This document shows positions 23,079 through 32,880 of a DNA stretch of 64,000 nucleotides, in pieces. The notes below the pieces were generated by a model that was not told the DNA's origin, ran no database searches, and worked only from the letters and a program-made list of their open reading frames with translations. The position numbers and the translations under genes were made by a program. The stretch comes from Pontederia crassipes (Eukaryota > Streptophyta > Magnoliopsida > Commelinales > Pontederiaceae). Numbering within the stretch: the first letter of the stretch is position 1; the number at the start of each line of letters is the position of its first letter. Location: positions 2,232,001 through 2,296,000 of the forward strand of contig CM060188.1 in the NCBI GenBank assembly GCA_030549335.1, written 5' to 3'.

Positions 23079-24734
23079 CGCAATTTATTAAACAAGCAAG
23101 TTTTTCCTCACCGATTTTGGCATCATCACCAAGAAGCATCATCACCAAGAAGCATCACTTTGATTTTGGCATCAAATCATCTTTGGACTTGAGATTGTTG
23201 TCAATCATATCTTTGTTCAACTCAAAGTTTACATGCATCTGGCTTCTGCCAGCTAAAATAAGGGAAACTTGATGGATCTATAGACTGCACTTGGATTTTC
23301 CATCTCCACCTTCATAGGCAAAGCCTTAGATCAAGGTTTTTGATAAATATGAGAAGCTCAGGATTGCTTTTCCTTTGTTAAATTAGATATACTTATTGCT
23401 GAAAAATAGTATTTATTTAGCTGGCATAGAGTTTGAGATAATCAGGTTATGATCGCAATTCTTTTCTCATTTTATATGGAATATAAATGAAGTGCTGGCT
23501 GCTAGAGATAAGCTGCATCTATAAGCCTTGCATATCATTCATTCTGTCTGTGTGCTCTAAAAGTATGTGGAATCTAGGGCGTTGGTTGATTTATAGGATC
23601 AATTTTCTTATATAACTGTAAATGACCCATTAATATTTGTTGATCATATGTGATGAACTTTGTAACTCTGTTATATTGATGATTGAATGAAATTGTCAAG
23701 GTTTTGCTTAAAGCCTAATATAGAGGCTTTTTTTTCTTCTTTTTGGTTCTTTTGGTCCATGGTTTTACTTTTCAAAGGCCGACTCAAGTGTTGGTCCGAG
23801 AATTCATTTGAACCAGATTTCGTTGCTTGTGTCACAAAAAAGTACTTGTTTCGTCTTTTAACATCAGTATAATGATTCTACTGATTTAGTCGTCTTGAAT
23901 AAGTCTTTTTTTGTCCCTGGTTACATGAGGCCCACGAGTTAAATTATTTTTGGAATTTGCTTTAATCTGATGCATCATTGTACTCATTAGATTCATATGC
24001 ACTTTGACACTAACTTAGATTTTACTCTTCATCCTTTTCAGTTAGATCTGTAGGCTTTCAAAATTTTCACCGAAAATGGAGTGCAGACAGTTGGATCATG
24101 TAAATGTCAGTACTTAGTATAAACTTGTTAGTTTACGCTCGATTTTGAGATGTCGGCGTTAGCTTGTTAGTTTACGCATCTTCTAGATTTATCAATTTTG
24201 AAGATGCTCAATCAATTATTCATCAAATTATGTTGATGTTAAATTGAAATAATGTTTTTATATTTTAGATTTTAGATTCAATTAGATTGTGATTACGCAT
24301 CTTCAAAACTGAATTCATGTTTTTTTGCATTTATATGTTATAACTTTTACTCCATTTTCAATTTTGTGCAGTGATGTTTTGCGACGAAGATGATATGCGA
24401 ATTGAACTTCAGCTCTTCGTCGTGACGAAGACGTTATGCCGTTCAATTTGTGAATTAAGCACGCCGTTCCATTATCTCGTTCCACTATGGTTGACGTTAT
24501 TGAATCTGTGAATTATGGATTATGTTTCATGTTTGGATACCCTTATGCCGAATTGAACTATCAGTGATGTGATGTGATGTGATGTGATGTGCTTTATATG
24601 TGAATTACGATATTGCTGTGATGGATTGTTGTGATGTGCTTTATTTCAATCTGTGACGTTCAATTGAACTGCTGAATGTGTTGTATTATTTGAGAATTAT
24701 CTGTGAATTCATTATTTTTTTTAAATTTTTTTAC
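23079..24734. other. Interior of the CACTA element, no gene seen
   Basis: AT-rich sequence with short repeats such as ATCATCACCAAGAAGC (twice near 23123-23150) and a GTGAT run near 24565. No transposase or other coding region is visible. It may be a captured untranslated region, but the source is not recognisable. Confidence 0.4.
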
Positions 24735-25320
24735 GTTTCCGACGGTCCTGACCGTCGAAACAGCTGAAATATTATAATTTTCAGCGGATTTTTTCGATAC
24801 TTACCGACGGTTATATCCGTCGGTACACAATTATCGACGGTCGTAGCCCACGAGTAAAAGCCGTCGATACTAGATTGTCGACGGTTTTAACCGTCGATAA
24901 AATCAACGGTTCAAGCCGCCGATATATATCGACGATTAAAACCGTCAATAGTTTCCACGGTTTAAGCCGCCGATAGATATCGACGGCACGAACCGCCGAT
25001 ACTATCGACGGTTTAAGCCGCCGATAAATATCGACGGCTCGAACCGTCAATACTATTGTCGGTTCAAATCGTCGATATATATCGGCGGTCCTGCCCGTCG
25101 ATAATATTGACGGTTCGCACCGTCGATATTTAACGTTCGACTGCCGAGCCCGCCAGCTAGACCGTCTGTAATACCGACGGTTCAGAAGAAACCATCGCAA
25201 AAAATTTGCGACGAGCCTTTTTCACACGATCATTGTCCGTCGAAAGAACCGTCGAAAATCGTGATTTCCGACGAATCTGACTAATTTACCGACGGTTAGG
25301 ACCGTCGGTAAAAGACAATC
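24735..25320. repeat. Right subterminal palindromic array of the CACTA element
   Basis: Mirror of the left array: repeated ATCGACGG...CCGCCGATA and TCGACGGTTTAAGCCG-type units on both strands, ending just before TTCTTGTAGTG. Confidence 0.75.
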
Positions 25321-25851
25321 TTCTTGTAGTGGAGATGAAGGCAAACGCATAAGCAAAAAAGCTTAATCAATAAGGTCTCATCTCAACATGGAATCTTGCC
25401 CTTGGTCCATTGCAGAGAGAGAGAGAGAGGTGCCTAAGTGTCCATGGGGCCCGGCTATAAAGTGCAAAGGGAGATGCCTTTTCAGCGTCCCCGGGCTATA
25501 AAGTGAGCTACATGCATATATAATTGCATATACATACATATATATATGAACTATATATATTATAATATCCAAAAACAATAGTTGCAATATAATATATGTG
25601 AATTCCATATATTTCCAAATAAAATTGGTTAGATGAGGTCGATGCATGCAGTCGGAAGGAAAAAAGTCATGATGTGCACCAGTGCATGGGCATGAGGCCA
25701 ACTTATCGCACCTCCACACCAATTCTAACAAGAAAATTAAGCCCCTTAGAACAAGCGCCATTAACATGCAGTCGTGGCTTACGATGACACTATGATTCTT
25801 CAGTGTTGATTAGCTTACGACATATTATATATGATAAAAATATCTAATTCT

Positions 25852-25880
25852 TACGTGTCCTTCAACTCGTGCTATATATA
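25852..25880 (+). promoter_or_regulatory. Core promoter of PMEI copy A
   Basis: TACGTGTC (25852-25859), an ABRE/G-box-like core, lies ahead of a strong TATA box CTATATATAGA (about 25871-25881). This is about 110 bases before the start codon. The same pair with the same spacing occurs in copy B. A response to abscisic acid or bZIP factors is inference only. Confidence 0.6.
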
Positions 25881-25991
25881 GAACCCCCAAAGCCCTCCTA
25901 CTCGTCACCAAGTCGTTCCCAAGCTTTATCTATTAATTCTTGCCTTCCCCGTTAGTTTAAGATCCTTTAATATTATTCCTAACCAGAAGCC

Positions 25992-26600
25992 ATGGAAAGC
26001 CACAAGATCATCACTAGTTCCTTGTGCTTTCTCTCTCTTATATTTCTGGTAATTAGCACGTGCAATGCCGCGAGGACAGGCCCTCAAGACGAGAAGTCCA
26101 CGGAGTTCATAAGGACTTCGTGCACCACCACGGCATACCCGGAGCTCTGCGTCAGCTCCCTCTCCGCCTACGCCGAGAAGATCCAGACGAGCCCCATGCA
26201 GCTGGCGCAGACCGCCCTATCCGTGTCCCTCGCCGGCGCCCGGTCGGCGTCGACCGTCTTCTCCAAGTTGCCCGTGGGCGCCGGCAGCGTGAGCCCCCGG
26301 GTGAGGGGCGCCGCGAGGGACTGCATGGAGAACATGGGGGACGCGGTGGACGAGCTGCAGCAGTCGATCGCGGCGATGGGGAACCTGCAGGGGAAGGACG
26401 TGGGGTTCGTGATCAACAGCGTGCAGACGTGGGTGAGCGCCGCGCTCACGGACGGCCAGACGTGCATGGACGGCTTCGCCGGCACGGCCATGGAGGGGAG
26501 CGTCAAGAGCACAGTGAAGAGCCACGTCGAGAACGTGGCGCATCTGACGGCCAACGCCTTGTCCCTCGTCAATGGCTTCGCTTCCTCCCGGTCTCCTTGA
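25992..26600 (+). CDS. Pectin methylesterase inhibitor (PMEI / 21-kDa-like protein), copy A
   Basis: Intronless gene for a 202-residue secreted protein. Residues 1-26 form a signal peptide (hydrophobic CFLSLIFLVIS, then C-N-A before A-R-T). The mature part is the all-helical PMEI fold: it opens with FIRTSCTTTAYPELCVSSL and carries the four conserved cysteines C44, C53, C111 and C158, which in this family pair as 1-2 and 3-4. Family members sit in the cell wall, bind plant pectin methylesterases one to one and block removal of methyl groups from homogalacturonan, stiffening or loosening the wall. The sequence most resembles the 21-kDa/PMEI9-type subgroup. The start codon at 25992 is in good context (GCCATGG) and gives the signal peptide. 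The coding region is very GC-rich compared with its surroundings. A 215-codon open frame in another register over the same DNA is a shadow. Copy B differs at 8 residues. Confidence 0.9.
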   Translation: MESHKIITSSLCFLSLIFLVISTCNAARTGPQDEKSTEFIRTSCTTTAYPELCVSSLSAYAEKIQTSPMQLAQTALSVSLAGARSASTVFSKLPVGAGSVSPRVRGAARDCMENMGDAVDELQQSIAAMGNLQGKDVGFVINSVQTWVSAALTDGQTCMDGFAGTAMEGSVKSTVKSHVENVAHLTANALSLVNGFASSRSP

Positions 26601-27299
26601 GCCGGCCACTGGTCGATTCCTGTATCGATCTGTGCCAGAGGATGAAGCCATATACGAACCAGCTGCATGCAGAAAGCTGCTCAGGGGAGCAACTAAGCTC
26701 GAGTTAATTAAGTGTTTGTTATTATACGTCTAATTGATATGTGACTTGTGAAGTGCATGTTTGTTTCCTTCCCACAGGGGAGATGTATTAAGAAAGAGGT
26801 GCATACGTGTGCCATAATTAATTAGATGTATACATACTCTTGATTGGGTTAAGGATTGTGATTATAGTAAGACATATTAAAAGTATGATTTGGTGTCATA
26901 TTATGATCTGCGATGTTATTAAAATGAGGAAACAAAATTGAAGTGTCCACATGCACTTTTTCTTCTAGATATTTTTTTTCTTCAGATATTTATTTTGCTG
27001 ATGTATCATGTAGGGAAGCATCTTCCCAGCAAATATTGGGGAATCTTTGTTGTATAAACTAAATGAGGAAACATAATTGAAGTGTCCTTCCTTGGAATAA
27101 TATATACATCACGATTTTTCTCATTTTAACCGTGGAGGCTCATCTTTGTAATTGAAATTTATAGATCTTTTATCCTGTCACCAAAAAGACAAGCCGATCA
27201 AAACCACTTAATATATATTATATTAACCAAAATGGCATTAGATTGGTCTGGTCCTCTTTTCACGTCCATGTTTGAGTTCTGTTGCTCAGTCATGTTCTT

Positions 27300-28250
27300 C
27301 ATTGTATAAAGACTGGTACTTATATGATTTCTTTTGTTGAACTGGTACTTTAATTGTATAAGGACTCACTAGTTCAAAAAATGCTCTACTCTTTAAAAAA
27401 TAGGGGCCTTTTTTTATCAAGTCATCTCATTATCATATAAAATATTACGAAGTTAAATGTAATTCTCATGTCTTTTCACGGATAAATATATTGATATATT
27501 ATATTGGAATATAATGGAAGAGGCAAAAAAATTTGTAAAATAATCCAAGCAAGCGAGGCATCTCATTTTTTTAAGTACATTCACCATTGACTTTTCTATA
27601 TCACTTCACATCATAATGATTTATATTATAATATAATCTTGGCAATTAATGATACTTTTAATCGTTTAGTTTTGAGCATATAATATATTAATTGTTAATT
27701 TTAGTGATGAGTATAATTATTATTGACAAGCGATAATATTTTTCAACAAAAATATTTTTTATATAACAAATTCTTTACGCCTCAACTCCTTATTATTGAT
27801 AAATTATTACGTTGCAAGATTATTATTATCTGTTATGCTGCATATTTTAGTTACTACTCGATAATTTGTTATTATCAAACTTGATATTAATAACTCTAAT
27901 AATGATAGTTTAGGTGCCTACGTGATGTATGAACATGCATGAGTTATTGTCAATTATTTAATTAATTTGATAGTACTAGGAGCAGTTGCCGTCCATTATT
28001 TAATTAATTTAATAGTTGATATATAGGAATAAGGGGAGGAGGGACACAGATAAATTATGCAACAGTTCACCTAAGCTAAATCTTGTTGGTACCCTTTTGA
28101 AATCATCATACTCCAGTTCAATATTTTAACCATATTGGCCAAGTATTAATGACTAATATGATGATATTAATAGTTATTTTTTAGTCCATAATTAAGTTTA
28201 GGAAAGATTTTCGATGTTATTATAGTCCATAATTAATAGTTATTAATAGC
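27300..28250 (+). repeat. Partial third copy (C) of the PMEI upstream block
   Basis: GTATAAGGACTCACTAGTTC, AGAGGCAAAAAA and TTTTGAGCATATAATATATT match 37300-37650 of copy B and 18260-20470 of copy A. The copy continues to about CATAATTAAG near 28190 and then stops, without a PMEI gene, where a CACTA fragment begins. It lies directly behind PMEI copy A, so the block was once at least a three-unit tandem. Confidence 0.75.
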
Positions 28251-28625
28251 AGGCGGCAGTGGCGGTCGGATCTCGGCTGCTGGCTACTGGCCTTCCGATT
28301 GCTCGCTGGCGGCCGAATCTGACCATTGGCCGGCTAATTTTTTTATATTATAAAAATTCTTTGCGACGATTTCGACCGTCGAAACTTCGGCGATCGCCCG
28401 ACGACCGCCGAACTTTTCGGCGATAGCAACCGCCGCGGCGATCGACGAAACCGTCGAAAACTTTGGCAGTCACGACCGTCGAAGTTTTTGACTGTTTCGT
28501 CGACCGCCGCAAATAACGGCTGTCACGATCGTCGAATTTTCGACGGCTTCGTCGACCGTCGCAAATATCGGCGGTCGTGACCGTCGAAAATCCGTCAAAA
28601 TTTCCGACGGTTCTTTCCCAATCGT
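28250..28625 (+). mobile_element. Truncated CACTA-family fragment
   Basis: GC-rich GGCGGTCGGATC-type text is followed by an array of TTTCGACCGTCGAAA-like palindromes, in the same order as 34430-34990. It lacks a CACTA terminus on either side. Confidence 0.65.
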
Positions 28626-29118
28626 CAAAAATTGATTTGTATCAAATTGAATTGAATTGTTAATCGAATTGTGCCATAGTGGTGGATAGATAATTGATTT
28701 CACCATAGCAGCTGACTGATAATTGAATTACTCTATAATGGATGATGGATAATTGAATCGATAAATTGTTCATAGAATTAATAATTGATAATTATTGATT
28801 GTGGTCTTCGTGGACTTATGACCAATTGATAATTGATTTTAAGATAGCTGAATTGAATTGAATGGATATTAATCATCAATAATTGATGGTATAGATATTT
28901 ATTTTGATTGATCAATTGATTATTGTTAATTGATATATAGTTGTCATGATCGATCATAAATTGTTTATAGATAATTATTTATTGATAGAATTGATACTAA
29001 TGCTGAAATTATTTCATGGTTCGTATTGATAATTGTTATGGATGATCCTAAGTACTGAGTTATCTCATTGGACTTTGCTCATCTACTTGGATTCGTACAA
29101 GGTGATGGTGATGACGAT
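28626..29118. other. AT-rich low-complexity spacer
   Basis: Dominated by variants of AATTGATAATTGAATTG. No gene or element end is visible. Confidence 0.45.
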
Positions 29119-29123
29119 GGTAA

Positions 29124-30506
29124 TGATGCGTGTAGAATTGATAGCAAACGTTAGCAAGTGCACTAGTCATTCAAGTAATTAAGTGAATGAATAGAGTTAT
29201 CGTTCCCACGAGGACGGTTAATAACTTAGATTTTATTTTAACCTTGTTAATTGAGAAATTAAGAAAATAATTGATTTCAGATGTGAATAAAAAGAAAATA
29301 ATAAAAATAAAGGAAATGATCACCTGGAGAAATAATGATTTGATGATTAAGGCATCTAATTATCTCCACTAGAATGTAATGAATTTTTTTAACTTAGAAT
29401 TAATTGAATCAATAACAAAGTGAATTTCCAAAATTAGTTAATCAATGTTTCGGGCTTTAACTACTATCTTATGAATAATTAAAATAAATCAATCGTTTCG
29501 GTTTTTAATTTACTTAATTAAATCATAAGATTCATTCAATCGGAATTAATATTAAGGGCTTTCTCAAGTCACCTTAATAACTACACAAATCAGGTCTCTT
29601 TCGATTTCCCTAATTATGACATGCAATAAATAAGATCAATCCCTAGAAACTATTATGAAAATAATCACTTCTTCTCAAATAGCAATCAAATCATAAATCA
29701 TGGAATCAAAGGAAAGCATTAAACATGAAATTGCAATGCTATTAAGGATTCAAATCAAATTAATATCAAGAAAGGTTTCAATACATAAATAGGGTTCAAC
29801 TAGGATGACCCTAATGAAAGAATAAATCTGATAAAATCAACATCAAATCTGAAATAAAAATGTAGGGAAAAGAAAACATAAACTCTAGCGTAGGCTAAGC
29901 GCATCCTCTCTCGAGTTTCCGACATAGCTTCGCTATCGTCCTCGATCTTCTCCTCTTTCTAGACTCCAAAAATATGCTCCAGGTATGCTTTTTCAAACCC
30001 TTTTCTGCCTTCTTTTATAGGTATTTTCATCCCCCAAGAAAACAAACTGAAAATATATCCAAAAAGTGAATAAAAATGGCTTTAAAATGGCCTAACAGAT
30101 CGCCGTCACGATCGTGAAAGGCTCCGGCACGACCGTGACAGAAGGCTGTAAAAGCTGAAAAAATACTTGGCCAAATTTCTGCTGAAAATGGTCTGTCACG
30201 GACATGACAGAAGCTGTCATGGCCGTGACAGTAACTTAGCCTGATTTTTGCTTGAAATCTCTTCCTGTCACGGCCATGACAAGAACTGTCATGGCCGTGA
30301 CAGACTTCTGAACTGTTTTAGGCATTTTCTTGTGTTAATTTCGACGTTTCCTCGTATCTTGCGATGAATAATTTTCAAATTTAGGTAGAAATCAAATCTT
30401 AATGAAATTATATGACAATAAATCAAAACTCTTCTTTTCTAAACATAAAAATGTTCTAAAGTGTTAATCAAATGACCCAAACTAATGCATAATTTTCCGT
30501 GCATCA
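29124..30506 (-). repeat. LTR of the retrotransposon (left copy)
   Basis: 1383 bp, starting TGATGCGTGTAGAATTG and ending CCGTGCATCA on the + strand. It keeps the uninterrupted site (ATCAATCCCTAGAAAC, near 29638) that is split by a CACTA element in the other LTR. Confidence 0.88.
30100..30305. repeat. Palindromic array CTGTCACGGCCGTGACAG in the LTR
   Basis: Seven or eight variants of GTCACGGCCGTGAC lie within about 200 bases, paired head to head around CTGTCA / TGACAG. The same array is in the other LTR at about 35480-35690. The function is unknown; hairpins or protein sites are both possible. Confidence 0.75.
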
Positions 30507-31888
30507 GATACCCCCAAGCTTAATATTTTGTTTGTCCTCAAGCAAATTTCAGATAAGGCATAGTGCTCCATCACAAAATCAATACTTTCCTCCCACTGTT
30601 TTTTTACACGACTATCACTAGAGTAACTATTCTCAATCCATACCTAGCCTTGCAGAATTCTTAGCATTCAAACATGTCTTTCCTGCATATCTATAAATAA
30701 TATTAGTCAATCTCATAAGAGTATCAATATTGAACCACGTCTTTAAGGAGCTTATTTTCGTACTATTATCATTTTACATTTAAGCATTAAGATTTTTTTC
30801 ACATAAAAATTTAGTAATCCTCCATATTGCACAAAGTGGTCCATGTAACGGGCTTTCGATCGACGGATCCCAGAGCAGATGCCCTTAGGTCGCCAGGCAA
30901 AAATCTCTTACGAATCTAATTACCTGGACACACCAAGGTTCCAAAGGATACTTTATACTTTTCATTTAACTGTTGGAGCTCGACTAGCTCTCTTTTCATT
31001 CACTTTAACATTAAAATTAATTAGCATCATTATAAGCTCCAAAAAGACTTAATGCTTTCAATAGAGATGCAACTATAATTAAGACTAACATTATAGTAAA
31101 TAATAGAGAAATTCATCATTTAAAAGCTAGTCCTTCTACTTAACAACAAACTCAATTCAAATCTCAATACTCTGGTGATATCTGATAAAAAGAACAGTGA
31201 TTGAATTTCATAGATTATCCGATGTTTTGAAAATAAGCTTAAAAGACAATAAAATAATAAACAAGAAGAAATAAGATGACACAAAATTTTTTAAAATTTT
31301 CATAATTAGATGCATGCCAAACAAAATAAGTTGATCGACTCAAAATGTTCAAAATAAACATGCCATGCAAATGCAAAATGAATTAAGTTCCTCCCCCAAG
31401 CTTGAATTTGACACTGCCTCAGTGTTAGGCCCGTGCACATGAAAACTACGAAATAATAATAATATATGATAAAATTCAAAAGGAGTAGAGACAACCTGAT
31501 GATTTCTAAGTTCTGCTGAGCAATTAAAAATATCTTAGACACATAGCTTGGGCCGTTCATAGGCTTCTTCCGGTATGATTTGAACTTCTTTTTGCAGTTT
31601 CAGAACTACAACGGTCGTGTCCTCCTGGAGCAAACTCTCAAAAACTAAAATTTTAATGTTAACTAATATAAATTAAAGAATCCAATACTAATACTAAACT
31701 AAAAACTAAGAGGGCAAAAGTTTAAGAGTATAGTTATAAGTTATAGTCTTTAGCTTGACTTTTACCCTTTTGTTACCTCAAGTATCTGAAAGGGATTCGA
31801 AGTGACATTTTTTCATCTTACCTCTAATGTAATTCTCGAAGTATTGTCCCTCCACTTTGAAAGAAGTACCTGGATATTTTTATGGAGC

Positions 31889-32743
31889 TTAATCCTTGGA
31901 ATTCCAATGCATCGAATTTTGTGTTAATTGATGTGATGATGATGTGTTCCCTTCTACCAATGACTGATTTGGAGGTAATGGTGGGATGGTTGTTGGACTT
32001 TCTAGAGGAGGATTTCTTCTTCGCACTTGTCCATCTTCCATAATATATTCACTTGTCTCCTTGACCCTCCATTGAGTAGTCCATGCTTTCTGATAATAGT
32101 TCTTCATCGGTCTTCTTGTTCCTGGATGAAAATACTGTAAGTGACATGGGCATATAATAGGTGTAGAGTTGTCCCTAGTATTATCCCCCGAGGCATGAGC
32201 AATCTGAGAAGCCAACTCCACTTTCTTCTTTAATGTTTGAAATTTTGCCTGCATCATATCAAACTTAGAATCAAAATTTGGGGATTGAGGAGGAGAAGAA
32301 ATAATAACCGGTTGTTGATCATTCAACTATGCCAACTGTGATTGTAGATTGCTAATGAGTTGATCTTGTAGGATAAATCTTTTCTCTATAACTCCAATCA
32401 ATTGGCACAACTTTTCCTCGATGTTGGAATTTAACTCTAATTGGGTGGATGGAGGAGCATCATTTTTCATTTGAATCATAGCCTCCAATTGCTCTACTTG
32501 TCCCAACAACTTCATAAAAGCTCTTTCTTGAAGTTGAAATTTTTCATCAGTCATTGTGATGAACTTTAACATCTTGTCTTCAATTGAAGAATTTTCTTGT
32601 ACCACGGGAATGAGTAGGATACTATTATTTGCAATTCGTGATATTTGTGCTTCATGATCCTCAAGCATCTTTCTTGGTTCTTCCAAATAATAATCTCCCA
32701 TAGTCTTTGATTTTGTTGTCATTTGAAGATATTTCCTAGTCAC
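31889..32743 (-). other. gag-position region of the retrotransposon
   Basis: Open - strand sequence between the primer site and the polypurine tract. It is rich in Gln, Glu and Leu heptad-like patterns that suggest coiled coil, with a Pro-rich part toward the lower coordinates. I recognise no capsid, zinc knuckle, protease or polymerase motif. Calling it gag rests on position only. Confidence 0.4.
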
Positions 32744-32880
32744 ACAAGATAAAGAGATATGAAAGTATGTGAACTAAAAAGAATCTGCATGGAATTTAAC
32801 AGAAAAATAAGGCTCTCAAATAACAAGTAAAATAAAAATAAAAATTATTAAATACGTCCCCGGCAACGGCGCCAAAAACT

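Larger units (their letters stand above)
22026..25331. mobile_element. Non-autonomous CACTA (En/Spm) transposon, 3.3 kb
   Basis: The element begins CACTACAAGAAAAAG and ends TTCTTGTAGTG, and is flanked by the 3-bp target duplication GAG (22023-22025, 25332-25334). The paralogous site near 39389 reads ACACAAGGAGATGAAGGC, with one GAG and no insertion, which proves both ends. Subterminal regions (22045-22640, 24735-25320) are packed with the palindrome CGACGGTT...ACCGTCG, the expected transposase-binding repeats. The interior holds a 30-bp GC-rich tandem array and 1.2 kb of AT-rich non-coding sequence. I see no transposase, so it needs a partner for movement. Confidence 0.92.
17441..27290 (+). 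repeat. PMEI segmental duplication, copy A
   Basis: This corresponds to 36760-41420. Shared sequence starts near GTTGACGTGTTGGACG (17470 / 36790) and runs past the PMEI gene to the Ca. 27290 / 41400 region. In copy A it is split by a solo LTR (18324-20179), a TRIM (21092-21580) and a CACTA element (22026-25331). None of these is present in copy B. The LTR and TRIM sites are also empty in the partial copy C (27300-28250). Confidence 0.85.

Noticed and set aside
22606-23272. Long Arg/Pro/Gly-rich open frames on both strands
   Set aside because: They come from a 30-bp GC-rich tandem repeat whose unit is a multiple of three; no start context or domain supports a protein.
26168-26668. Antisense open frames over both PMEI genes
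   Set aside because: Same cause: GC-rich codon use of the sense gene keeps the opposite strand free of stops. No signal or domain.
26060-26707. 215-codon open frame overlapping PMEI copy A in another register, also conserved at 40199-40846
   Set aside because: It is Arg/Gly/His-rich with no motif. It is open because the true gene is very GC-rich, and its conservation follows from that of the PMEI frame.
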